From Bacteroidaceae bacterium (lineage in GTDB: Bacteria > Bacteroidota > Bacteroidia > Bacteroidales > Bacteroidaceae): a DNA stretch of 64,000 bases. The translations under genes were made by a program, and so were the position numbers. The notes beneath the pieces were generated by a model. That model was not told the origin of the DNA and searched no databases. It saw nothing but the letters and a program-made list of their open reading frames with translations. Shown one piece after another: positions 1 through 8,019 of the stretch; within the stretch, counting starts at the first letter, position 1, and each line of letters starts with the position of its first letter. The DNA is taken from the NCBI GenBank assembly GCA_024398755.1, contig JAKSIQ010000006.1, forward strand, positions 1 through 64,000. The letters run 5' to 3'.

Positions 1-181
1 AAAACAGGCGTATTCACTCACCGCGGGCTGGAAAATGGCTGGCCCGTGAGTAAAACAGGCGTATTCACTCACCGCGGTCTGGAAAATGGCTAGTCCGTGA
101 GCAAAACAGGCGTATTCACTTACCGCGGGCTGGAAAATGGCTAGTTCCGTGAGCAAAACAGCCCAAATCACTCACCGCTGG
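1..181. repeat. tandem array of a ~51 bp intergenic repeat
   Basis: Three nearly identical units begin at 1, 52 and 103 (51, 51 and 52 bp), followed by a partial, diverged unit from 155. Each unit begins AAAACAGG and ends CCGTGAG. Across each junction GTGAGT or GTGAGC is followed 15 nt later by ACTCAC or a close match, giving a short hairpin, and CCGCGG or CCGCTG follows. A related single copy lies at 49530-49568, so this is an interspersed family and not only a local duplication. Units have no variable spacers, so it is not a CRISPR array. The function is unknown, and the array may continue to the left of the window. Confidence 0.85.
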
Positions 182-216
182 AGAAATCGATGCCGTGTTT
201 CTTTATTGCAATTATG

Positions 217-224
217 CAAAGTTA
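217..224 (-). promoter_or_regulatory. possible -7 box pointing into the repeat array
   Basis: The minus strand reads TAACTTTG, a perfect match to the Bacteroidota -7 consensus TAnnTTTG, and points leftward through the repeats toward a gene outside the window. No clear -33 TTTG lies 19-21 nt upstream, so the call is weak. Confidence 0.3.
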
Positions 225-276
225 GAAAATGGTCGATGGTAACAGATGTGCTAAGCGACCGATGAGAACAGAATAC

Positions 277-2256
277 TCAGTTATTCGGGAAATTGGAATC
301 ATTGATTTTCCTGTCCATCCAGTTCCACCTGTCAATAAGGCCTTTCTTCATATTGTTGACTGCATCCTGGAACGACATGTACTCATCATTGTTATGTCCG
401 CCGCTGTGAACAATAGGGAACCAGCCTTTTCCATTCTGACTGTTCTCGGGCATTGTAGCATTGCACTGTTCCGACAGTCTTATGACGTCGGCCATCTGGT
501 CAATATAAGCGGTATCGGCCAGGAACTGGCCCTTCAAGGTGTTCCAGCGCTCCTTAAAACGGTATTTGAAGTATGCGTCATTCAACAGATAGTAGTAATA
601 GAATTCAGAATCGTATCCATGTTTGGTTATGCCGACCCAGCCTTGGGCACGCTTTGGATCGAATGTCATATAGTCAAAATCCCACAGATGGCCGAACACC
701 AATTTGCCACCATTGTCAATATTGTCAATATGAAAATACATGCTGTGAGTACCATTGACAGGATAGCTGTTATAAAAGTCCAGATTTCCAGTAAGTTCCT
801 GAATGAGTGCATAATCAATGCACTGATCAACATCCAGATAGTTTGAATACTGCTGTTTGATTGTCCTGTCTGTGATTCTCGGATCGACAATATTCTTGAG
901 GCTCTGCTCAAATGTATTGATGAATGTTTCCACTTTCTTAAGAGCTGTTGGCGTCATCAATGCGCCATCAGGCTGTTTGAAAGCATAAGGAACATTTAAA
1001 ACATTTGAAACGAAGCCGCCATTCACAGGAATCAGTCCATTGTTGCGTTCTTCATAATAATAGGCATCACTCTCCAAAAGGAAACCGCTTTCTCCAGGAT
1101 TGGCTGGATCCGGATCGTTAATGCTGATTCGGTTTTTGCCAATTTTTCCCTGTTCACACAGATAATAATTGCCTCTGTACTTGCCGTTCAGTTCCAATTC
1201 AACGAACTGTCCTTTTATCACATAGTCCTGACTGGTATGACTGGCAAGCCTGAATGTAACATCATTCCTCATCAATGTGCGGTCTTTGAAATTGGCAAGC
1301 AGACACCAGCGCTTATGCTTGGGCATTCCAAGAATTTTGTCTTTCTCATCCATTTTCAATGCATACGACTTTTTCTCTGTATCAGTCCAAGAGGCATTTC
1401 CACGACCACGCATGCTCATTGTGTCTTCATAATTGACACTTCCATTTGGGAGTTCAATGCGCATGGAACAATTTGAAATCCATTCCGTCTTACTGGTTAT
1501 ACCTATTCCTTCTGGAGTCTGGATTCTGACAATTGGAAGTCCCGTATTCATGACTCTTACGGAATAGCTTTTGAAAATACCATATGTCCATGCCTGAATT
1601 GACAATGGTTTTGAAAGATCGTATTCCTTTTTATTGACGAACTTTTCACCATTTATAATAACACTGTCACAATGGTAACGGGGGCTTGTCTCCACATTAA
1701 CAACCAGTTTCGAAAAATCGGTCATTGTTGGCATTATTGCAGAATACTCATTCCTGAGCTCGTCAAATGTCAATTTTACAAACGGATCTATAAAATAGAC
1801 ACTCAATTGTGGATTACTTGCAGTCTTAATGGAAACCAGTTCAGAAACACAGATTGAATCAGCCCATTCAATACCGAAACGCATATTGGCCGAGTACACT
1901 TTTTTCAGAACTACTCCAACATTCCATGTGCTGTCAGACAACAACTCAAGTTTTGCAATTTTGCATGCGTTGCTGATATTGCCTGATTCATCGACAGCCA
2001 CTATGCTTTCTTCATAATCACGCGGAAGGAACCACGGAACTGTTCTGATTGTAAAATGCGCCGTGTCGTCGTCAAATCTGTATGCCACATTGTCCGATTC
2101 AAGTCCGATGGAAATATGATCAGGGAACTTTTCCGGATTCGATGTTTCAGGATTGTCACTGTTATTCAGAGTATCATCATCGCACGATGCAAATGAAGCA
2201 GCAAAAGATATCAGAGTGATAAAATATGCCAGATGAAGAAATTTAAAAGACTTCAT
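277..2256 (-). CDS. CotH kinase-fold lipoprotein
   Basis: This 659-residue exported protein belongs to the CotH family of atypical protein-kinase-fold proteins. The chosen ATG at 2256 gives a signal peptide ending in a lipobox (SFASC, Cys near residue 25) followed by DDD; a TTG seven codons upstream is less likely. Residues ~45-260 form an N-terminal beta-rich region. The CotH core follows: MRGRGNASW near 282-290, a Lys-rich strand (KKSYALKMDEK), GMPKHKRWCLLANFKDRT, GNYYLCEQ, and the metal-binding HLWDFDYMTFD near 523-533. It lies 30 nt downstream of the HD-domain gene on the same strand. In spores CotH phosphorylates coat proteins; the substrate here is unknown, and roles at the cell surface or in glycan use are inference. 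A second CotH protein lies at 44367-46235. Confidence 0.85.
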   Translation of the reverse strand: MKSFKFLHLAYFITLISFAASFASCDDDTLNNSDNPETSNPEKFPDHISIGLESDNVAYRFDDDTAHFTIRTVPWFLPRDYEESIVAVDESGNISNACKIAKLELLSDSTWNVGVVLKKVYSANMRFGIEWADSICVSELVSIKTASNPQLSVYFIDPFVKLTFDELRNEYSAIMPTMTDFSKLVVNVETSPRYHCDSVIINGEKFVNKKEYDLSKPLSIQAWTYGIFKSYSVRVMNTGLPIVRIQTPEGIGITSKTEWISNCSMRIELPNGSVNYEDTMSMRGRGNASWTDTEKKSYALKMDEKDKILGMPKHKRWCLLANFKDRTLMRNDVTFRLASHTSQDYVIKGQFVELELNGKYRGNYYLCEQGKIGKNRISINDPDPANPGESGFLLESDAYYYEERNNGLIPVNGGFVSNVLNVPYAFKQPDGALMTPTALKKVETFINTFEQSLKNIVDPRITDRTIKQQYSNYLDVDQCIDYALIQELTGNLDFYNSYPVNGTHSMYFHIDNIDNGGKLVFGHLWDFDYMTFDPKRAQGWVGITKHGYDSEFYYYYLLNDAYFKYRFKERWNTLKGQFLADTAYIDQMADVIRLSEQCNATMPENSQNGKGWFPIVHSGGHNNDEYMSFQDAVNNMKKGLIDRWNWMDRKINDSNFPNN

Positions 2257-2286
2257 TGCCTTTCGACGTTTTTCCAAAGCAAAAGA

Positions 2287-2865
2287 TTATTTAAATACAC
2301 GGTCAATCAGTGACACGAACTCACGGTATGCTGAATAATTTTCCAGTTCTGAAAGCGATGCAGCCAGACCGCGATAATGCCATTCGTGATCGGCCTTGCC
2401 GCCAGGAGCATGAAAACGGCTCCACAGTTCATCGCCAATCTCCATATAGTCCCTGCAGATGGCACGCATGTTTGAAAGTTTGTCCCCCAAGGCTACCATT
2501 TTCGATTCGAGCGATGCTTTGGCAAGCCTGTCAATGGCGGCCTGCTTGCGTCCGCGCCAGCTGTCTTCTTCGCTTACGCCGGCCACAATCTCGTCGCTTT
2601 CTGAAATCACGACCGATGCCACGCGGTCTCCGAACTCGGCGCGTATGTCATCGGCCGTAACGTCGGTATCTTCAACCGTATCATGAAGAATGGCAGCCGC
2701 CAGAAGTTCCTGATCGGGAGTCATTGTAGCCACTATTTCAACCGCCTCCATAGGGTGGACAATGTAGGGGAAGCCTTTTCCACGGCGTTCAGTATCTGCA
2801 TGAGCCTTCACGGCGAACACTATCGCCTTGTCAAGCAGAGAAGTGTCAAGATATTTATTTCCCAT
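2287..2865 (-). CDS. single-domain HD hydrolase, RelA/SpoT (MESH1)-like
   Basis: This is a 192-residue metal-dependent HD phosphohydrolase. It resembles the hydrolase half of RelA/SpoT and the stand-alone small alarmone hydrolases that remove pyrophosphate from (p)ppGpp. Visible metal ligands are His22, His37 (YIVHPMEAV) and His61-Asp62 (ILHDTVEDTD), followed by LGDKLSNM near 147. There is no synthetase, TGS or ACT domain, so it is hydrolase-only. The family contains many uncharacterised members, and ppGpp hydrolysis is inferred from the motifs alone. The ATG at 2865 lies about 19 nt downstream of the expected start of a recognisable promoter. It probably shares an mRNA with the CotH gene. 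Confidence 0.8.
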   Translation of the reverse strand: MGNKYLDTSLLDKAIVFAVKAHADTERRGKGFPYIVHPMEAVEIVATMTPDQELLAAAILHDTVEDTDVTADDIRAEFGDRVASVVISESDEIVAGVSEEDSWRGRKQAAIDRLAKASLESKMVALGDKLSNMRAICRDYMEIGDELWSRFHAPGGKADHEWHYRGLAASLSELENYSAYREFVSLIDRVFK

Positions 2866-2890
2866 AGCACAAATCTTTATAATAATGTGA

Positions 2891-2920
2891 CAAAAGTAAT
2901 TGATTTCTATTGAAAAGCAA
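2891..2920 (-). promoter_or_regulatory. promoter of the HD-domain gene
   Basis: The minus strand carries a -33 TTG (2918-2920), a 19 nt spacer and a perfect -7 box TACTTTTG (2891-2898). It overlaps the last codons of rmuC and would start transcription near 2884. Confidence 0.6.
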
Positions 2921-4235
2921 GACGCGAACCGGCAGAGTCTTCGGCGTCATCGGCATCATTTTCGGCTGGAGACAGTATGCTGTTGATTGACTTGTTCTTT
3001 GAGTATCGTACCCCAAGAGTACAAAGGTCATTAATGCGTTTCACTACATTGCCCTTGCCGTCATAAAGCTGTTTCCGTGCATCTTCAAATGCCGCTACAG
3101 ACTGGTCCAGTCCCCTCCGTATTGCGGCCATGGAGTCTGAGAAGCCAGTGAACTTGTCATACAGAGCACCGGCGGTTTCAAGTATCTTCTGTATGTTCTT
3201 TTCCTCGTTTTCCTTCTGCCACAGACCGTTTATGAGCTGGAGAGTCAGCATCAGGTTGGTGGGAGTGAGAATGACCACGCCCTTGTTGTACGCATACTGG
3301 GCAAGATCCGGATTATGGCGCATTGCCAGAATATAAGCGCCTTCGTTAGGCACAAACATCAGCACTGTACCATACACGTTCTTTTCCAGTTTGTGGTATT
3401 CCTTGCCGGCCAGACGGTCCACCTGGGCCTTGACGGACTTGAAGTTCTGTTCCAGGAACCTGTCAGCATCGGTCTTGTCGGCTGCCTCAAGATAATTGGC
3501 ATAGGCGGTCAGTGACACCTTTGAGTCGATTATGATTTCGCGGTTTCCGGGGCACATTATATAGACATCGGGGCGCTGTTCACGGCCTTCCTCGTCCTTT
3601 GAACTTGACTGCACCCTGTAGTTCACGTTTTCCACCATTCCGGAATTCTCCAGTATCTGCTGAAGCACCCGTTCGCCCCAGTCGCCATGCACCTTTCCGT
3701 TCGACATCATGGCGTTTGCCAGTTTGTCCGATGCGGCGCCAATCTGCGACGCCTGTTCCGCAAACCTTTTCATCATGTCAGACAGATGGGCCTCTTTGGC
3801 GGCACCATCTTCACGGTTCCTGTTCAGCTGTTCATGCAGTCCTTTGATTTCATCTCTCAGGGGCTTCATGATGGTTTCCATCTGGGCATCGTTTTCCTTC
3901 TTCAGTTCGTCCTGACGCTTTTTCAGCATTTCCTGGGTCCTGAGATCCATGCTGTCCTGGAACAGTTTCATCTGTTCGGCTGTCTGGTTCTTCTGCTGTT
4001 CCAGTTGGGCAGCATGCTGGCTTTTGAGTTCCTCAATCTGAGTTCCGTACTGGGCACGCAGTTCCTGGACAAAGCGCTCGTTGACAGCGTTTCTGTCTTC
4101 AAGCTGTCTCTGAAGTGCCTGCTTTTCCACTTCAAGACCCGCGCCCCTGCGTTCAGACCGGCTTCTGACTGCAAAAAACGTGGCTGCTGCGGCAACGACG
4201 GCTGCAATAATGCATACTGTAATCGATACTGTCAT
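2907..4235 (-). CDS. rmuC: DNA recombination protein RmuC
   Basis: RmuC-family protein of 442 residues. RmuC limits DNA inversions and rearrangements and has a PD-(D/E)XK-like nuclease core. The ATG at 4235 puts one membrane helix (residues ~2-22) at the N-terminus, as in the family; an upstream ATG at 4295 would add 20 atypical residues. A long Gln/Glu-rich coiled coil spans ~30-165. The conserved core follows, with GKVHGDWGE near 180 and RPDVYIMCPGNREIIIDSKV near 225-245, then VPNEGAYILA and VVILTPTNLM. The helix anchors it in the inner membrane with the nuclease domain in the cytoplasm. It is divergent from the GH3 gene at 4327. Confidence 0.93.
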   Translation of the reverse strand: MTVSITVCIIAAVVAAAATFFAVRSRSERRGAGLEVEKQALQRQLEDRNAVNERFVQELRAQYGTQIEELKSQHAAQLEQQKNQTAEQMKLFQDSMDLRTQEMLKKRQDELKKENDAQMETIMKPLRDEIKGLHEQLNRNREDGAAKEAHLSDMMKRFAEQASQIGAASDKLANAMMSNGKVHGDWGERVLQQILENSGMVENVNYRVQSSSKDEEGREQRPDVYIMCPGNREIIIDSKVSLTAYANYLEAADKTDADRFLEQNFKSVKAQVDRLAGKEYHKLEKNVYGTVLMFVPNEGAYILAMRHNPDLAQYAYNKGVVILTPTNLMLTLQLINGLWQKENEEKNIQKILETAGALYDKFTGFSDSMAAIRRGLDQSVAAFEDARKQLYDGKGNVVKRINDLCTLGVRYSKNKSINSILSPAENDADDAEDSAGSRLAFQ

Positions 4236-4241
4236 AATGTA

Positions 4242-4249
4242 CAAATATA
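4242..4249 (-). promoter_or_regulatory. -7 box 6 nt before the rmuC ATG
   Basis: The minus strand reads TATATTTG, a perfect TAnnTTTG, six bases before the rmuC ATG. If used, the transcript would be leaderless or nearly so. No -33 TTTG is seen at the usual distance. Confidence 0.45.
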
Positions 4250-4326
4250 CACACAATCTTTGGACGTATTGGAATTTATGTCTTCTTTTGCACATTACTA
4301 ACTTATAACTTCTAACTTACAACAGT

Positions 4327-6960
4327 ATGCGAAAATTTTCCATGCCGGTGTGCATTGCCGCAGCCGCTCTGCTGCTAACGGGATGCCAGCACTACGATTA
4401 TCCGTTCCAGAACCCGCGTCTTTCTGTTGACAAGAGGGTGGAGGACCTTCTTTCAAGGCTCACTCCCGCCGAAAAAATCGGCCTTATGATGAACGGTTCA
4501 GTTTCAGTTGACAGCCTTGGCATTCCTGCCTATAACTGGTGGAACGAGGCCTGCCACGGTATCTGCTATGACGATGTTACCGTATTTCCGCAGGTAATTG
4601 CCCTGGGTGCCACGTTCGATGCCCCGCAGCAGTATGAAATCTATTCGGCCGTGTCCGATGAGGCGCGTGCCGTATGGAACACCACCGACCATAACCAGTT
4701 TGGCGTAAACCAGCCGAACGGCAGCATTTGGCATCAGGGACTGTCATTCTGGTGTCCGAACGTGAACATTTTCCGTGACCCGCGCTGGGGACGCGGTCAG
4801 GAGACCCCTGGCGAAGACCCGTATCTGAACTCTGTCATGGGTACACAGACCGTCAAGGGCATGCAGGGCAATGACAAGAAATACTACAAGCTGCATTCAT
4901 GCGCCAAGCACTTTGCCGTACACAGCGGACCGGAGCCTCTGCGCCACCAGTTCAACGTAAGCGTATCGGGCCGTGACATGTACGAGACATACCTGCCGGC
5001 ATTCAAGGCACTTGTCCAGGACGGCAATGTACAGGAAGTCATGTGCGCATACCACCGTCTTGACAATGACCCGTGCTGCGCCAGCAATTTCCTGCTGCAG
5101 GACATTCTGCGTGACAAGTGGGGTTTTGACGGACTGGTAGTGTCAGACTGCGGCGCCGTATCGGACTTCTACAACAAGAGCCAGCACGGCACACATCCCG
5201 ACAAGGCAAGCGCATCGGCCGATGCAGCCCTGTCAGGCACCGACATTGAGTGCGGAACCAACTATCTTTCACTGGTCGATGCCATTGAGCAGGGTCTGAT
5301 TTCCGAGGCCGACATTGACGTGAACGTACGCCGCATTCTCAAGGCACGTTTCGAGTTGGGTATGTTCGATCCTGCCGAGATGCTTCCTTGGGCAGACCTC
5401 GGTCTTGATGACTTGAGCAGTCCCGAGCACACTGCACTTGCCGACAAGGCAGCCCACGAAGCCATTGTCCTTCTGAAGAACAGCGACAACCTGCTGCCTC
5501 TCAAGAATGAGAACATAAAGATTGCAGTTGTAGGTCCGAATGCCGACGACGCGCGTGTTATTCTTGGCAACTACAACGGTTATCCTTCAAAGGCCAACAC
5601 ACAGACCATTCTGGGTGCCATCCGTGCAGCCGCTCCGAATGCCGAAATAATTTACGAAAAGGGTTGTGACCTCAACGAGGAATTCCTGACCACACATTAT
5701 GTTCCGATGCTGAATGACGGCAATGGTCTGCATGCCGAATACTACAACAGCACCGACTACAGCGGCGACATAGCAGCAACGGCCAACTACAACGAGAAAG
5801 TGAACCTGAACACCACATCGCCAGCTCTCGCACACGAGGACTGCCCGTGGGAGCCGGGTCTTAACCAGACCGGTTTCAGCGCAAAGTATTCAGGAAGTTT
5901 CACAGCCGACTACACAGGCGAAATGAATTACTCGGTACGCGGCAGCGGCCAGTACGTGTTCACTGTTAACGGTGACACCATTTCAAAACAGCAGGGCGGC
6001 CGTGGCGGCTTTGGCGGATTCGGTGGTTTCGGAGGCTTCGGCGGTTTCGGACGCAATGCCAAGCCTACCACATTCGCTGTAACTGAAGGCCAGACATATG
6101 ACATCTCAATAGAGCTTGTACAGCCCGAGGCAAGATCGGCATCGTTCTCGTTCGACATCTACAGCCGCGGACCGGTCAATCTGGAGAAGGTTGTCAGCAG
6201 AGTGTCATCGGCCGATGTCATTGTCATGGTCAGCGGCATTTCAAGCGACATTGAAGGCGAGGGCCATGACCGTTCAAGCATTGAGCTGCCTGAAATCCAG
6301 CAGCAGTTGCTCCAGTCTGTAGCTGCCATAGGCAGGCCTGTCGTTCTTGTAAACGTATCGGGCAGTGCCGTAGGTTTCGGCAATGTTGAAAGCAGTTACG
6401 ACGCTCTTATTCAGGCATGGTACGGCGGTCAGGCTTGCGGCAAGGCTGTTGCAGACGTGCTGTTCGGCAACTACAACCCGGCAGGACGCCTTCCTGTAAC
6501 ATTCTACGCATCGACCGAACAACTGCCTGACTTCCAGGACTACAGCATGCAGAACCGCACATACCGCTACTTCCAGGGCGAACCTCTGTACGCTTTCGGT
6601 TACGGTCTGAGCTACACCACATTCGAATACGGCGAAGCCAAGGTTGCCGGCAAGCCCGAATCGATGAAACTGAGCGTTCCTGTTACAAACACCGGTTCAA
6701 TGGACGGTGACGAGGTTGTCCAGGTTTACGTCAAGTCCCTTGACGATGCCGGTGCACCAATAAAGTCACTGTGCGGATTCGCACGCGTGAACATTGCAGC
6801 CGGCAAGACCGCCACAGTCAGCATCGACCTGAACAAGAACACGTTCTACTCATACGACAGCGAAAAGGATGACCTGTCATTCAAGTCTGGCCGTTACCAG
6901 CTGCTGTACGGCCCGTCGTCACTCGACGCCGACCTGCAGGCCATTGACCTGACACTGTAA
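4327..6960 (+). CDS. GH3 glycosidase lipoprotein with PA14 domain
   Basis: Glycoside hydrolase family 3 exo-enzyme, 877 residues, probably a beta-xylosidase or beta-glucosidase removing terminal sugars from plant glycans. The lipobox LLLTGC puts the lipidated Cys at residue 20. The GH3 N-terminal barrel contains NIFRDPRWGRGQETPGEDPY near 148-167, KHF near 194, and the predicted nucleophile Asp274 in VVSDCGA. The second GH3 domain begins near 385 and is interrupted by a PA14-type beta-sandwich (about 460-620, with LHAEYYNSTDYSGD). That insert carries a Gly/Phe-rich loop near 557-577 (GGFGGFGG type). A fibronectin-III-like domain closes the protein. The RDPRWGRGQETPGEDP form favours the xylosidase branch; substrate is inferred. 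A strong terminator follows. Confidence 0.93.
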   Translation: MRKFSMPVCIAAAALLLTGCQHYDYPFQNPRLSVDKRVEDLLSRLTPAEKIGLMMNGSVSVDSLGIPAYNWWNEACHGICYDDVTVFPQVIALGATFDAPQQYEIYSAVSDEARAVWNTTDHNQFGVNQPNGSIWHQGLSFWCPNVNIFRDPRWGRGQETPGEDPYLNSVMGTQTVKGMQGNDKKYYKLHSCAKHFAVHSGPEPLRHQFNVSVSGRDMYETYLPAFKALVQDGNVQEVMCAYHRLDNDPCCASNFLLQDILRDKWGFDGLVVSDCGAVSDFYNKSQHGTHPDKASASADAALSGTDIECGTNYLSLVDAIEQGLISEADIDVNVRRILKARFELGMFDPAEMLPWADLGLDDLSSPEHTALADKAAHEAIVLLKNSDNLLPLKNENIKIAVVGPNADDARVILGNYNGYPSKANTQTILGAIRAAAPNAEIIYEKGCDLNEEFLTTHYVPMLNDGNGLHAEYYNSTDYSGDIAATANYNEKVNLNTTSPALAHEDCPWEPGLNQTGFSAKYSGSFTADYTGEMNYSVRGSGQYVFTVNGDTISKQQGGRGGFGGFGGFGGFGGFGRNAKPTTFAVTEGQTYDISIELVQPEARSASFSFDIYSRGPVNLEKVVSRVSSADVIVMVSGISSDIEGEGHDRSSIELPEIQQQLLQSVAAIGRPVVLVNVSGSAVGFGNVESSYDALIQAWYGGQACGKAVADVLFGNYNPAGRLPVTFYASTEQLPDFQDYSMQNRTYRYFQGEPLYAFGYGLSYTTFEYGEAKVAGKPESMKLSVPVTNTGSMDGDEVVQVYVKSLDDAGAPIKSLCGFARVNIAAGKTATVSIDLNKNTFYSYDSEKDDLSFKSGRYQLLYGPSSLDADLQAIDLTL

Positions 6961-6984
6961 ACCGGCACATCAAATCAGCATGGA

Positions 6985-7024
6985 GTGGGGGCTGTCCATC
7001 GCAGACAGTCCCCACTTTTTTTTT
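6985..7024 (+). terminator. intrinsic terminator after the GH3 gene
   Basis: A 12-bp stem (6985-6996 with 7004-7015, one G-T pair) and a 7 nt loop are followed by nine or more T residues. The remaining bases up to 7164 contain no recognisable gene. Confidence 0.85.
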
Positions 7025-7164
7025 GCAGCCCGCTAATCACCGTTCCCGACTGAGCAACTGCAGTGCTTCTTGGTGGAAAGTTTGTTTCATGCCACGTAGT
7101 GCCGAAGCGAATTTTTTGATAAATTGCGGCAATTTTCAAACAATCCAAAAACCAATTGATAGCA

Positions 7165-8019
7165 ATGAGAAAACTGACATTGTTGTTTGCTGTTCTGGCA
7201 TCGGGAACACTGATGGCTCAGAACCGCCCCGGGGCTCCTGCCCAGGCTCAGGCTTCAGGCCCTGTACATCCTGTATTTGACAACTACGTCCAGCCGGATG
7301 TGTCTTTTGACGTGTATTTCACAGAAGCAAAGTCAAAGCCGGCCGTTCCTGACAGCAAAGGCTTCATACGCCGCTGGACACTGCTTGAACCAATCTCCAA
7401 GCAGGAAATCAGTTCAAACACCCTGTTCACCGATTCATGGCTCAGGACAGAGTTCGCAAAAGAGTATTTTGAAGGCCAGAACAGCGTTCTTCCGAAGGAC
7501 GGCGATTCCGTTACCGTAAAGATACCGAGACGTGCCGCACGCGGTGGTATGGGCATGCGTATGGGTGGCATGGGCGGCCCTCAGGCACCACAGCAGGCAC
7601 AGGCTCAGCCAGCCGCTCAGCCGGAATATACTGAAGTGAGTCTGAAGTGGCACAGCGTTGACAGCAAGCGTTACAATGTGAAACTGTACCGTTTCGCAAA
7701 GAGCCTTGGGCAGCGTCCTACCGAAGGTCTGTTCCTTGGTGTCACCGTGGTCAACGCTCCTGAAGACATGACAGTACGTCTGGCCGCAGGTTCAAATTCC
7801 GCTTCAATGTGGTGGGTCAACGGTCAGGAAGTCCTGCTTCTGTCAGGCGACCGCCGTATGGTTGTCGATGACGGCGTTTCAAAGGAATTCACCCTCAATA
7901 AAGGCGCCAACATTGTACGCTGTTCAGTCATCAACGGCCCGGGCATGAGTGACTTCTGCATGCGTTTCATCGGCCAGGACGGCAAGCCCGTAACCAATCT
8001 CACAATCACCAACAAATAA
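7165..8019 (+). CDS. exported protein of unknown function in a GH cluster
   Basis: I do not recognise a named family. It encodes 284 residues from the ATG at 7165 (a TTG three codons earlier is less likely) with a signal peptide ending near LASGTLMAQ. The middle (about 126-152) is a low-complexity Gly/Met then Gln/Ala/Pro stretch (RGGMGMRMGGMGG). The C-terminal half reads like a jelly-roll module often found beside glycosidases: an alternating strand pattern with MWWVNGQEV near 215, then FTLNKGANIVRCSVINGPG near 240. It sits between a GH3 and a GH43 gene and overlaps the GH43 start by one base, so co-expression is likely. A carbohydrate-binding or enzyme-accessory role is inference. Confidence 0.8.
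   Translation: MRKLTLLFAVLASGTLMAQNRPGAPAQAQASGPVHPVFDNYVQPDVSFDVYFTEAKSKPAVPDSKGFIRRWTLLEPISKQEISSNTLFTDSWLRTEFAKEYFEGQNSVLPKDGDSVTVKIPRRAARGGMGMRMGGMGGPQAPQQAQAQPAAQPEYTEVSLKWHSVDSKRYNVKLYRFAKSLGQRPTEGLFLGVTVVNAPEDMTVRLAAGSNSASMWWVNGQEVLLLSGDRRMVVDDGVSKEFTLNKGANIVRCSVINGPGMSDFCMRFIGQDGKPVTNLTITNK

Noticed and set aside
1..181. CRISPR array
   Set aside because: The whole ~51 bp unit is conserved with no variable spacers, and no cas gene is present in the window.
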